From NCBI GenBank assembly GCA_040954595.2, contig CM082592.2:5766001-5830000 (forward strand): DNA of 64,000 nucleotides, given 5' to 3'. This document shows positions 36,925 through 50,377 of the stretch, in pieces. The notes beneath the pieces were generated by a model. That model made no database searches and was not told where the DNA came from. It saw only the letters and a list, made by a program, of their open reading frames with translations. Numbering within the stretch: position 1 is the stretch's first letter; each line of letters begins with the position of its first letter. The stretch comes from Balanoglossus misakiensis. Its lineage: Eukaryota > Hemichordata. The position numbers and the translations under genes are program-made.

Positions 36925-39793
36925 TCAGCCAAAGAATTGATCTTTGAAAAATTTCGAGGCGAGCGGAGCCTGCATCAAGATACCTATAGTCCCGGACGTG
37001 CAGACGGTGCAGAAGATCACCAGGAATATGCGATCTATGACCATAGCCACGTACTTCCAGTCTTCCCGTTGCTGAAACAAAACAATCGACAGATTATGAG
37101 ACGAATTTATTTTGTAGAGTCTCTCTCTATACACGTAATTCCCCGTCATGATTATGCTTGTTTCGTTATACATGAAGGTGTCTCCACACTCGGACAAGAC
37201 TGGCGTAGATGGCGCACTTACTCTGAGAAAATCTTGCTCATCTGTGTATGTACTGGTGATGTACATGATATCTTGAATTGCTTTGTCGACGTTCATGGCC
37301 TCGTTGGCGTCGCCATCTGAAACTGAATAGGGGAGATATTTTGGTATCGGAAGTCCCTGCGTTGCTGCAGTGGAAGGGAAAAAAGAGAAGATTCTTGCAA
37401 TCGGTTGTCACTCAGGCTGTGTAAGATTATGGATCTCTTTCGGACTGTATCCCCTTTGTGTTAAAGAGGTACAGTTATCAGGTGGCATGTGCAGAAATGT
37501 ATGCAAACATTACTTGATGGAGACATATCCGAAAGTTCCCTAAAGGCACAGTATTTGCCTGCATTTGCTCACATCAAGCAGTGGTCTGACGACAACAAAA
37601 AACTGACTTCAAAACATTGATATTTCGTCCACCTGACAGATACGTGTCACACTTTCTGCAGTTCGTGTGGTGCTTTTGTGTTCAATGCTGTATGTCTCTT
37701 TTTCAACAAGCTGTAACTGGCACTCACTTTTAAACCCGTATACATACAGGTGTCCTTGTCGAAACTTACCTCCCTCGTCGCCACAGGCCCCCATCATGGC
37801 GTCGGCACTGGAACGCATGCGTACTGTGTAATTGCTCCTGCTGGGATTTTCGACGACAATGCGGTCGGAATCCACTTTTTTGTTCTTTATCGCGTCCCGC
37901 GTCAGCGAGATGCCGATGCTTTTGTATCTGAGATTGTAGTTGTCCGGCCTCTTCATGCACAGAAACCTTGGAAGAGTGTCTATGAAAATCCGTCTCACCC
38001 AGCGCGGCATGACGTGCGTCGACGGCGACCGGTGGTGAATGTTCAACACAAACACGGCGATGACGATGGACGACGTCACCAGGACCATGGTGAACAGCAG
38101 GTATTTGGTTATCAGGGGCATGGTGTTGGCGTTCGCTGGAATGAGTTTCGTGATGAGCAGGAGGAACACGGAGAGCGAGACGAGCACCGACGTGCACAGG
38201 GACATCTTCTCGCCGCAGTCCGACGGCAGGTAGAAGACCAGCACACTGCAGAAGGAGATGAGGGCGCACGGCAGAAGCAGATTGGCCACGTAGAAGAGCG
38301 GCTTCCGGCTGATGTGGAAGTTGAAGGTGATGTCCACGAAGATTTCCTCGCAGCACGGGTACTCCACGGCGTTCCGCTGCCCGGGCGACTTGACGATGTC
38401 CCACTCGCCGCTGTCCCAGTAATCCCGCTTCGTGGCCACGTCGTCCTCCGGCAGCAGGTCCACGACGGTGCCGTCGTAGGTCCACGAGCCGAACTTCATT
38501 TTGCAGGTCTGTTCGTCGAAGGGGAAGTACTCCACGTTGATTTTGCAGGAACTTTTGTAAATTGCAGGCGGAACCCACTGCACTGTTCCGTTGTAAAAAA
38601 CGTTGGCCATCGCCATATTTTGGACATCGTAAGTTCCGTCGGCGCTGCAAGAGAAAAAAATGGTTTATGATTTATGGCCAGGACACGATTGTGTCTTTCA
38701 GCTACAATCTCGACAGCATCGTCATCTTCAACAATTATTGTACATTAAAAAAAAGCGAAACAGTAGTATAATATTGACTGTCAACCAATCCGTTATTTCT
38801 TTTCCAATGTCTATAGTTTTAATGACCTACTTGTTGTATATCAGTATATCCGGGATCCACAGTCGCTGTGCAGGTACCCGGATGCTGTGTATTCCGTCGT
38901 ATTCAACCGGATCCCATACTAAGTGGTTGTCCGTCCACGACTTGAAGAGACAGAAAAAAATACTTTCAATATTTTAACATCAAACATTTCATTTTTGCAC
39001 GGACGTCAATAAACCCGAAACTAGTGAAAGAAGATGGGGAAATTTCTTCACGTACAAAAGATAGTAAGATATACCATATACCAGTGTCACCAATAAATAC
39101 TATATACAATATCAATATTTTACGGCAGTTTTGTTCTTTATGGCAGTTTAACCTTTTGGATTGGAAAACCTAGCTATCAAATATTGTGTTTTTCAACGTG
39201 GTATGTACAGAGATGTATAAGGATTGAAGTCTGCTTTGGAATTTAAAGTCAGAGTGCTACTGGTATTACTTACATGTCTAAGCCACACTTTCGTTGTCAT
39301 TATCTGACTTTTCTCATTCTGGCGGGAAGAAACAAAACAAAACCTTTAAATGCTCAGCAAATTATGGATAAAATATACAATGCAATGGCGCAGGAATCAT
39401 ATGTATCAAGTCTGAAATACTTCGACTGTCTAACGATGTACGGGTCATGGATTTGCTATGTGCTCGATGGCTTTGTCGGTTAGTGCGCCCCCAGTGTTAT
39501 AAATTGATCATGCACTTTGCAAAGCCCGTATGAATGCGATACTAACATAAAACACGGTTTTTGGAGTCAATGTTGTGATGTTTCGTGGGGAAAAATCAGT
39601 ACTGATTCCGATGCCCCGTCCGCTTTTTACTGTTGATAGTTATTGAAACTTACCACGTCAATGATCTGCGATATTGCCAGTCCAAATGTGATGTTCAGAA
39701 TTTCCGAAACATTTGAGACTGGCAGAGCCAATTTACTGTAGTCCCTGAAAATGTCCTCCCGAAGTTTCATTTCCGCTTCCGAGGTCAAGACAC
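36925..39793 (-). CDS. Nicotinic acetylcholine receptor alpha subunit, neuronal type (5' exon missing)
   Basis: Six exons on the minus strand, in coding order: 39793-39654, 39318-39274, 38940-38831, 38644-37770, 37322-37222 and 37071-36925, giving 471 residues. It is a subunit of a pentameric acetylcholine-gated cation channel. Exon 2 of 45 nt ([15 protein letters not shown]) is the classic nAChR exon. [21 protein letters not shown] and FGSWTYDG are ligand-face loops; the Cys-loop is [21 protein letters not shown] is the vicinal Cys pair defining alpha subunits. M1-M3 run from [11 protein letters not shown] to [14 protein letters not shown], resembling vertebrate alpha2/3/4/6; M4 follows [11 protein letters not shown]. 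Oddities: pore position 9' is Val instead of Leu, 20' is Lys instead of Glu, and the Tyr after CCEEI is Phe. A TTTCAG after the acceptor at 37323 offers a 6-nt alternative. The signal-peptide exon (phase 1 end) was not found upstream. Confidence 0.93.
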
Positions 39794-42700
39794 CTGGAGT
39801 TAGAAGAAGAAAACAAACACATTTTCATCACAGTTAGTTTATCAAGGTCTCTGTCAGCGGAATACCACACTGTCCAATTTATAAAGTAGACTCCAAACAA
39901 GTAACCCTTCCGAGAGCATTCCATTTAAGACTGCTGAAAACCTTATTTACGTAAATGCCACGCCTGCTGCTTGCGTCGAACTACTCAAATCGGAAGAAAA
40001 ATTATCACTATGCGCCGTCGGTTTCGTTTTGTTTATGTTTTGTTTATGGGCGTGTATATGTTATGGAAAGAAAGTTCGTGGTGTTAAACTTCTGGAAAAT
40101 GTTCACATGGTGTTACGCTGTGCCATGGTATTTGACAGCTCACACACAGTATAAATGCGTGTAATGGTTCCGATTCATCAACCGTACGCTGTTTGTGGTG
40201 GTAGTAGTAGTGTTTACGCTCATACTTGGGAGTTGAGTTGAGTTGTGACTTCGCATGTTTCGGTGAGCACAACAACATCAATAGACTACCAAGAAAAACC
40301 AAAATAATCTAAATAGCGTCAAAACGAGCGACGTAAACCCTTTAATATCTTCAACCAACAACGCTCATATTCCCGTATCAGTGAGAATACCTTTCGTTTA
40401 CTGCGTGAACCGAGCATTGATGTTTATATTCTCTCCACACTACATGAATTTTTATGCGCTACTTTTCCAGGTGACATCTTCACCTTCAGTCATCGAAACA
40501 GGAAAAAAAACCTCACATCACGCGCCATCAACTTGAACACTTTTCGTCGATTAAGCGGTCGCTACTTTTCCCAGCGGCGTCGCTGCTTTTTAATGCCTTC
40601 TGGAGAGTTAGAATCATCGCTCTATACTGTTCGGCTTATTATTATCCGAAGACAGAGCAGAGCGCCATATTCATCGCGTTACTCCAACTTCCCGTGAACT
40701 CGTCGCACTTTCTGTAAATATCGGGTCGTTAATCAACGATGAATCGCCTTAATTTGCAAGGGCGGCCGTGACGCAATGTTTTCTCTCCAACCCTACTCCA
40801 GTGACGTCACGGCTCTCGTTTACCTGATTAAAATATGAATGCCGCACGATAGGAATTCTGGAGCGCCAACTGTTTTTTTTTTCTGTGCCGGCTGCGCGGA
40901 ATCAAATCTCGCCGTGCCGCTCTGTCGTCGCTGTGACGTCATCAAGCCAGCGCATTTCATGCGACGCCCTTTGATCCTCCTTGAGGGTTTTTAAATGTTA
41001 AGCAAAATTTGCGTTAACCTACTAAATAAGCCGAACTGCTCAGACGATGCGACGTGTCTACTGGAATCACACATTCTCTCTGGCCACATATAACAACAGC
41101 AACCGATACATGCGTCAGTTTCACGCCCAATCATCCGTCTAATGTGTTGATTTCCGGAAGAAAAAAAGATACTTTAAGAATATATTTGTGAACGAACATA
41201 TAGCAAGGAAATAACTCCGGATAACTAAATCGCGGCAGGGGTTATTTACGCATGCGGGGGTCAACTGATGTGTCGAAATCTGATGCGTTTTACCTTGAAG
41301 CGGTGGATGGGGTGGCGAGTGGATATAATATAATAACCACTTTGGATCATTTCAGTTCGTGAGTTTTGCGGCTTATTTAACAATGTATACTGTCTGTGAT
41401 AGCTCAAACCATAGTTGGGATCTAGCCAATTGCAGATTTTCAACTGGGTGGCCATGCGCAGGAAACAGCGCACAGCCACATTTGAAGACTTGGACATGCC
41501 CTATACCATATATGTAAACCAGAGAAATAATTGTATCCATAAAAAAACGATGTCGCATCGATATTCAGTCCAGTCGTTTTTAAAAGACATGTACTTTTTT
41601 AATTGTCTAGAATAATAATTATGTCTGGTAAACCACGGGCTGTAAAACACGATTACATATGCATAACTACAGCCTCTTTACTACATATTATGGCAATTCA
41701 ATTATTACTTGTCTGACTGTTATTGTCTGGTCACGTGACCCTTTGTCGTTAGGTATGACCCGTTATTGAATAATAGATTCATTGTATCATCGCGGTTCGA
41801 TTTTGTGTGTCGGGATGATACTTCATTGTGTCCGTACACGTCCTTTTGCATTCGGCCCCCGCGGCCTCTCTGCGCGGAAAGAGTTTTGATGTTTGGACAG
41901 AAAACACTCGGAACTCACAAAGAGAATCCGCGCGCGGTAGTTGGTTGGTTGATGGGTGTGTGTGATTTCAGCGAAAAGGGACTATGCGTTACTCATTTTA
42001 TTTCATTTTCCATTGAAATAATATTGTGTGACACGCCAATAGATGATTTTCCGCTCGCCGCGAGATCTCGCGAGACTTGTTTACCATCGCAACGGGTTGT
42101 AGCCAAGTAATATCAAGTCAAGTTTTGTGTTCAACTAAACGAGTGCAGAGTTTGACAAAATGTGTGACAAAAATACCTAGCCGCGCAAAATGTCGCAGAG
42201 TCTCGCGGAGTTCGGAAATGGTCTATTGCAGTGCTGTCTGGGTGGACTTGGTGAAGCTTGACCTTCGACCCTGCTTTCGTAACAACAGAAGAAAACAAAG
42301 ACAACGCGCCAACCAATCAGTATGCATGACAATGTGTTATGCATATTAATCCAGAGGCATGTGCATTGTGGTTAACACATTCCAAAACGCGCTAATTCTG
42401 TGATAGATTATCGTCTTTGACGCAAAATGAAAGCACACAGCGGCGCTCCACACGACGGAGATACGAATATTGCGAGAGTAAAACGATCGGAAGACCACAG
42501 GAGGGCCTGTTTGACCGTCGGTTGACTGTCTCAAATTTCCGGAATATTTGGCCTACAAATTATGAGAAAGATTGGCTTACACATAAAATATTAAATGTGA
42601 TGATCAATGATGTTATTTTTCAATAAATGAAATTTTGGTCCAGATACGATTACTAATAGTCGGATAACTCCCCCCCCCCCCTAAAAAAAATAAGCCCTTT

Positions 42701-45614
42701 TAGATTCTGTAGACTCTTGTTGACCGGGCAAAGCGTTTAGTATTAATTCCCTCTACATAGAGCAAATACCGCAAATGTAAGAGTGAGAACGTTAACGGAT
42801 ATGACACAAACGGCGATCCGGCGCTTGGCATAACAGATAAATCATTGAATTACGCTGTGTGATTGTGCCAGAGAATTTCGTCATACAACTGTGAAGAATT
42901 ATATCTTTTTTCACAAACGTACCAACAACTTCTTCAATTCGGGTCATTGCCAGTGCGTCATACCCGTACTCAACCAACAAAAACTGATCGGAGACCTGTG
43001 CCCTTCGCCGCCGTAAAATTTACACACAGCGAACCCAATCTGCCTTGTGCAACAGTTACTGAAATGGATCGCGGCAGACTCCATTAGGGACAAGATAAGT
43101 GGCGTGACTGCATCTGGGCGGACTTTTTAATAAAGTAGCGTGACCTCCTGAACGACAGGCGTTTTATCGCCGTATTAACCCACTTAAGGCGATTTACTCC
43201 GGGGTCAGAGGTGACCGTATATAATTTCAACGAAAGTATGGTTTAGATTAATGTCGGGGGAAGGTTTTTAGCGCGCAGTGGCAACGTACGCGCTCCAGTG
43301 CTTGCTAACTGAATGGACTGGAATCACTCATATGGAACGACATACTGTTTACTTACAACTTTCAAACACCTTTCCCCGTATGTTCTGTTCAAGTGCATAC
43401 CTGTCCTCTGTCTGTGTGTCTGTATGTCTGTCTGTCTATCTTGTATATGTCTGCCTGTGTTTGAGAGACATTGCGTATTGGCGACTTTGTTTCAGAATTG
43501 TTGAATACATAGAATTTTTTACCACACAGATGCGCACAGCTGTGATGGACTGAGAAAGTTAATACAATTAAACACCTAACCACCACCACCACCCCCACCA
43601 CCACCATCAAATGACAAATTATTACGTTATTTACGCCGCAGTACAACTACTTAATGAAACGTGAAGCAACGATCACTGACCTGTTACATATATGCTTGAC
43701 CCGAACGGTGTTGTCTTTCAAACAAAACAAAAAAGTTAACTGCCATCATCGTTGCATTTCAATTAGCAAACGGATTGCAAGAAAAACCCTGCAAGTCATA
43801 TTTACTGCGAGGGTCGATATCGAAATGATCGTCGACGCAAGGACCACTCACGGTCGGGAAAGTACACCGATACCCTGTTGCAGACGATGATGCTAATATC
43901 AATATTTTTGCGAATCTTGATTGAAATACTTAAGAGCTAACTGGATCATTAGGACGGGATCACCCATGGCGATCAGTATCATTTACCCATTAACGTCACA
44001 GACCATCTGGGGACATCAGTCAAGTAATTCGCGATCGAGCTCCGGCAGATTGAGATTTGCTCAAACACAAATACGTCCACGATGCGTGAGGCAAATTCTT
44101 TCACGGGATTGGAACTTTGAGCCACGAAATAGTCAAGCGAGACCTGTCACTGCACAGTCCGGACTGAAGACACGCGTTAGATGCATAGCCCCTCGGGAGA
44201 CAGTAAACATAGCGCAACAACCAGAAACGCATTTCTCGATTTCCAATGGTGCGGGCAGAAGCCATTGGTTCTATCACGTACTTGAAAGGAGGGATAGGCT
44301 TAGTGAATGCACAGCAGTGGGGAAAAACAAGAAACGAAGACGTGCAGTAGAAGTTCAATGATGTTATACTAAGATGCGAAACGCGCCGTGCTGTACAGAA
44401 ATGTGATGAACGTAGTCGATAAGAACTTGGCAGGGAATGGATAAAATTGGCCGTTTTATAGATAACACATGTCTCTTCATTAATGACTGACGATGAGGCC
44501 TCCATACGTACGTCAGTCAAAATAGTTCGTTTGAAATAACGGATTTCCATGGATTCAGTCACGTTTCCTTTACACATGGTTCTGCATGTGGCTATATCAG
44601 AATTATCGCGAAACAAATACCCGCGTGTGTTTTATTCTCATGACCGCTCTGGGGGAAAATAATCGGTTCCGGCATGTCTGAGTGATGTTACTTGCCGTGA
44701 GCAAATGTACGAACGACTGCCTGGCGGCCATATTGAATATGTACATGAATTGGGACGTTTGATTGTGGCCACATCGCATATGTACTGCGCTGTTGGTTTA
44801 CACGAATATATGAGCTTTGCGTTGGAGTGGATCGAGCATAACTTTTGCTGAGTCGAAAACTTCAGTCAAAGGTCAATCGCTAAATTCATGGATTGCGTTT
44901 TAGGATAATAAAGCTGTGGTATCTTATCTCATTTAACCGTGACACGCACTAGACTCGTTGACTCAAGAACGGCTCTACACAGACCATTCCAAGAGATGAT
45001 CTTCATTCCAAGACTATTAATGTAGTTAGCGCAGGACTTCCGCCGCAGAAAAAACGACGTAATGGCCTAATCCAATTCTTCCGATCATTAATTCGAGGTC
45101 GTTGGCTGTTTTTAATGACTTAACTTCGCCTAATGATTATTTTCTGAGTGGGATCTGTGTCCTGTTAGACAAAACGACGCGAGATAAAAAATCAATATAA
45201 ATGGCCTCTTCATAAACGTAAATGAGTCCACTTGTAGTCTGAGTCACACGAGCGTGATCTGACAGTTTGAATACTTGTGTGTTCCGTACCGAGTCAATAA
45301 GCCGACGTAAAAAGTGTGTTCAGCAAATACAAACGATTGACAAACTTCCGCCTTAATTAATCTAATGGAGCTCCGAGAATCTCCGGTACTTGATTCAATT
45401 TCTTCGTAGCGCGAGGCCTGGCGATACAATGATCAAAGAAAGTTTTAGTATAGTATTGCTTCCAAATTTATCTTCATAATCGACTCTCTTATTTTGTTGG
45501 TGCGGTGCTGGGGAGGACACGGCAACTCAGAGAGTAATGCTGAACTTGATGCGGCGTAATCATTGACTTTCCGGTCTCGTTGACTTTTATGAGTCTGAGC
45601 CTTACGACATCTAA
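39794..45614. other. DNA upstream of the visible nAChR exons
   Basis: This should hold the rest of intron 1, and perhaps the signal-peptide exon and promoter, of the nAChR gene. I looked at minus-strand donors for an ATG-led exon ending in phase 1 and found none convincing. Overlapping open frames at 43921-44361 (plus) and 44101-44616 (minus, 171 codons) are unrecognised and probably chance. Confidence 0.45.
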
Positions 45615-46426
45615 GGCTGCATTCACAAACACCTCTGGAGGGGGGGGCAGGAGAATTGAGGGGGGGATTTGAAAAAATTGAGGGTATGTAAGGGGGGGGA
45701 TTTGAAATAATTTAGGGACTGAAAGGGGGGGACTTGAAAACTTTAACGACTAAATATTTATTTTGAGTCCACAAAAATGCAGTTTCGCACCCTTTAATTT
45801 ACAAAATTTTCTAATGTGGGAGGGGGACACCCCCTCCCACACCCACCCCCTCCATTCATCAACACCTTTCAATCATTGACTGGTTTATCTAGTGTCCCAG
45901 GTCAGGGGACTTGCCCCACCCCATGATAACTTTGAGCGGCGACGGTTAAATTTGTCCTCCCCAACATACCGGTAGTTGAGTTAATTTGCTTTTGCCGGGT
46001 TCATTAAAATGCAGCTTTGAGCTCTGTATTTTAGAAAATTTTCTTACGTGGGAGGGGGACACCCCCTCCCAAACCCACCCCCTTCAATTCTCGGTGTACA
46101 ATGTCTCCCAACACAGAATACAAATATATGTACTTAAAAAATAAAAACAATAAAAACAATGTTCAGTTTTAATACCCACTGATGAGGGGAAACATCAGTT
46201 TCAAATTCTTTTCATGGGAGCGCTGTTTTTCTTTTTACAAGATAGATAGGTGATGTGTTTTGCTCTGTGAAAGAAAATGGGGGGGGGGGGGATTTCAAAA
46301 TTTTGGCAGTTCGGAAGGGGGGGATTTGAAAATATTCGCGTTGTGCACGGGGGGCATGTGAAAATTAGCGGTAAAAAAAATGGAATTCTCCCGCCCCCCC
46401 CTCCAGAGGTGTTTGTGAATGCAGCC
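45615..46426. mobile_element. Harbinger-like MITE, 812 bp, with G-rich terminal inverted repeats
   Basis: The left end starts GGCTGCATTCACAAACACCT and continues CTGGAG, eight G, then C[A/G]GGAGAATT; the right end is its reverse complement with one mismatch over about 43 bp. TAA flanks both ends (45612-45614 and 46427-46429), a 3-bp TWA target duplication typical of PIF/Harbinger elements. There is no transposase frame, so it is non-autonomous. Subterminal copies of a roughly 32-bp G-run plus GATTTGAAA motif occur at both ends in the same orientation. Two internal direct repeats are listed separately. Confidence 0.85.
45774..46088. repeat. Two internal direct repeats of the MITE, each with a GGGAGGGGG hairpin
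   Basis: Copies at about 45774-45855 and 46007-46088 share AAAATGCAG, AAAATTTTCT and GTGGGAGGGGGACACCCCCT followed by CCC. Each contains a 9-bp perfect stem (GGGAGGGGG with CCCCCTCCC) around the loop ACA. Confidence 0.8.
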
Positions 46427-48103
46427 TAAAGGGTTATTGCTGACATCTGTTCCCGTTGTCTCTTATTTTAAAAATCTCGGATCTGAAAGATTTGAAATAA
46501 CCGGCCCGGGAAACTTGACGACGTCGGCAAATCTCAAGATTACAGCTAAATCCCTAGTTCTCTTTTGGTGTTCTAAGTAACAGTATCCTAAATGAAAGTT
46601 CGCCTTCGTGAGTCGTGAAATTAAGTATACAAAGGGTCTGGACAGGATCTCGCCTTTTTGAGTTCGTGAAATGAGATTTACGTAGGGTTTGGACAGGATC
46701 TAGAAAAACTGCATAGTTACTTTTTAAAATACCACATTCAAGGAAAATTCAATATTACCCCTCTGAATTCCCACTGTGTTAAAGCATTGCCTCTTTACGA
46801 CATTCTTCGGTTTTTCTAACTCGACACAACGAACACTCAGACTGTTAACATAATACGATCCTCCAGCGCGACATTATGTGATAACTATTTAGGTCGACCT
46901 GGCTTAGGTTCATATCAAAACAAAGTCTATCTTCTGGGTCGAAAACAAGAACACTGGGTCATTTCGGTTCAACAAATTAACACCGTTTACTTGTTAACAC
47001 CACCAAATTGTGGTAGAATCGTTCAAAAGTAAGGATGTGCCATTTGAGATTTATTTTGGGTCATGTGCATAATGTCTACGGGCGTGACGGCAATGTCTTT
47101 ATTGCGTCTGGAAATGTCATGAGTTTTTGTTATGTGGATTTGGTGGAATTCGAGGCCACGTCAACATACTCCCGTCAGTAATTTATAGGACGATTGTGAA
47201 TCATAGTATACATGTATACGAGACACTGCTTTCACCACATTGTATTGTGGGCCATCATCGTCCGATATACCTAATCTAATTTAGCGGGAAATGTGAACCT
47301 GAAACCGCGGATGGCACTTCACATAATTCACGGGACAGACAGCTGTGGTCAATATAAATCAGGGCGAGATCATGCGCGGGGTTTGTTTCGCGAATTCTAC
47401 GGGACTCCTTCAAGTATTCCGGCGCGGCAAGTCAGCGAACTGGCAGACAGGAAAGTTGGGTAACGTTATGAAGCAACCCCTGACGGAGATTTAATGAAGC
47501 GTCGACAATTGCATTCCCCGCCGGACACTATTTCCGTGGTTCATTCGTATAATATAGGCGGTCTTTCACCCCATGAATGGCAAAACCAAGTACATTCCTT
47601 TTTGTGTATTAACGAGACACAATTGTCCCTCAAGGGATTAAAAATAAACGCTACACAAGATGGACAACTAGCAAAGAAAATTGCATTAATTTGGTTTCTT
47701 TTGACAACTTCATAAAAGCTCTCGAGGAGGCAGGAGCAGTTTAAATCAATTTGTTTGATAAGGCTCTTCAAAAATTATATCAATTATGGTTGGTTGATCA
47801 CATTTTGCCGAGTGATTCGACAAACAGCGGCACTTGCGTTTCACACACGGCGCCGTTGATGGAAAACGTCGCAATATGATGAAACGAACTAATAATGTAC
47901 ACGTATATAAAGTGGTTTCCTGTTATGAATATATTTGCCAAGTTCAATACCAGCCGAATTATATCGTTTGCTCAAATGTCATCGCTAAGTACTTTCAGTT
48001 TCTGCGCGAGGCTTTTGTCACATTGGAACGGTGAGGGCCCAGCTGTTCTTTAGACTGGCGTCTTGTGCGCAAATAAACGACAGAGGCATCCTGATCATCC
48101 ATC

Positions 48104-48177
48104 TATTCATTCATTCATTCATTCATTCGTTCGTTCGTTCGTTCATTCATTCATTCGTTCGTTCGTGTTCATTCGTT
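48104..48177. repeat. (ATTC)n / (GTTC)n microsatellite
   Basis: Tetranucleotide array in which ATTC blocks alternate with GTTC blocks, consistent with point change followed by slippage. Confidence 0.95.
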
Positions 48178-50350
48178 GCGTGCGAGTTACTGCGGCGAGG
48201 TCCTTCACACAAGACATATTTACTCAAAAGTGTAATAACATTCGCAAAGCGTCCTTGTGTGTTCGGTGAACCTGTAAATCTGGGTAGGCTCGTAAATTTG
48301 GTTATCTACGGGGAATTTGAACGACTTGATATGTGTCAGGGATTTCCTGGGGGCATTCGATCACATGAATGCATAATTGCAAGACATCTGAAGAAATTGC
48401 CTCACAAATTGAGTATGGAAAGAAACGTTAAATAAACATATATGATCGGATATCGTTTTCAATAATACAATATTAAACATAGACTTTAGTACAAGACATA
48501 GTTTGAGCACGTTTCCTTACTTCGGACTGCCGATACATTAGGATCACTGCTACGGTACTAGCTACGGCAATAGCTTTGTTCCTAAAATTCATCTATAATC
48601 GGACTGGAAACGTTTAATATTTCTATTGTTTCCTATAGCGAGCTTAATGGATCTCTGCCAGTCTCGGAGGGCCTTCGTCATCAATGGACATTCTCTGCAG
48701 CGGATGAAGGACGCGGATGCAAGAGACCCCGCGTGGGAGGGCCGGGGCATCCCAAGACAGGGCTGTCATCGATATATCATTCGGACAACATTCAGACCAA
48801 TGTCACATATTATCATCATCACTATTTGAAACCCGAGAACGCATTATTGTATTTCTCTTATCCTTGATATTTTTTCAGAGATGGCAATACTATTTATGTA
48901 CGCGAAGGCCAGACCGATTCCGCAGAATTTGGAAAGCGCGTCGATTTGGCTGAGTTGGGCTAGAAAATAGGGCGGGACCGCAAGCCTTGGAAGGCGTGGA
49001 GTTGATAACGGACCGCTTAGCAATTTTAACTTTGCAGTGGCTATATCTTTTGACTATATTTTTTGTGAACGACATTCGTTCGTACAGGTGCAGTTTCATT
49101 GATAACTTTCCCAATTATCGTTTTCCCTAACAGTTTGGCAATAACCTAGCTCGATTAGCGTTATTGTACAGTGGGTGGCCGAAAAAAAATGGCGGCTGAC
49201 TGTAGGTGAATGCCTCATACAGCTATTTTGATCGTAGAATGAGCTTTGGCGTACACCAGGGAAAAATTTGATCGTGTAACTGTGTTTTTCTCGGTCGCAG
49301 GGTCTCCATGGGCTGGTCTGTGCGTGCCGAACAATGGCTGTGAAATTTCATGAGGTCGAGATATCCCGAGAAACATCAATCGGCTATATCAGACAACCGA
49401 CCAACCAACAAACAGACAGACAGACCAGCTGACCGATTGACCCTCACAGCTGAAAGCCAGAGTGTAGAAATAATCGTCAATAATTAATCGTAACATTTCA
49501 TCGGAATCCGAGTCGTACTTCTTTCGCGGTGGTGCGTTAACCCGTAACAAATGTTCTCAGCCTGAAAAGTAGGCCATGTACGATTGACAGGCGAGTCTAA
49601 TAAAGCGTGTTGTTTATGTTTTATTTAGCTTTTATTTCGAGACGAGTTTTGGAATCTATCAAGAATTGCAGACGCCTTTCCATGACTGTATTAAAAGTAC
49701 ATCATAATCTTACGAGATTCAAATTATGTTTTTGGTGATTTGAAAATTGACCTACACTTAAAGCGCGTGAATAAGGTAATTAACGCAGGGCGCTCGTTTC
49801 GAGGTTTACAGTCTTAGGCCCGTTCCCTTGCACCCAAATATGATTTTTTTACTCAGAAATTTTGTTTTGATTCAGCCAGGCTGCAATTTCGAATTCATGC
49901 TCAGGTTTCCCAAGGTCAAATTTGCAATTTACTGTGGACACGTTAATGAATATTAATGACCATCGCCCGCCAAGTCAATCGTAAAATTTTGAATATTTAA
50001 ACATGCGTCCATTTTGAAAGTAGAATAATAAAATCGTTATCAAGTTTCCAGTAATCGTGTACTCTTACACTGTTTTGGAATGGATGCTAAAGCTTGGCTG
50101 ACAACCATAGCGATGACAAAGAGTATATTTGTGACGAAATATAAAGAGTAGAAAGCATGTACTGCGGATTTGTTACGCGAAGACGAGTGGCGAGGTAAAT
50201 TAATCAAGTAGTCATGCAACGCTAGACTAACTCCACTTTGATTTAGGGCGGTGTGTATTGACACGCGAGGACGTAAACGAGAGGCCCGCACACTTGTCAC
50301 GATTCATCACCCCCATTTTTTCAAGGACTTCTGAGTAAATAACACCAGTT

Positions 50351-50377
50351 TGTGGTGGTGGTGGTGGTGGTGGTGGT
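50351..50377. repeat. (GTG)n microsatellite
   Basis: About nine GTG triplets in a row. Confidence 0.9.

Noticed and set aside
37750-38670. 306-codon plus-strand frame opposite the nAChR large exon
   Set aside because: It is the antisense shadow of the nAChR exon, whose Cys-loop and membrane segments are unmistakable.
44101-44616. 171-codon minus-strand and 146-codon plus-strand overlapping open frames
   Set aside because: Both strands are open over the same bases with no recognisable motif; best explained by chance low stop density.
48500-48600. Minus-strand ATG-led exon with a hydrophobic segment and GTAAGG donor, considered as the missing first exon of the nAChR gene
   Set aside because: It ends in phase 0, whereas the nAChR exon ending at 39793 requires phase 1, and the hydrophobic segment has no clear signal-peptide cleavage site.
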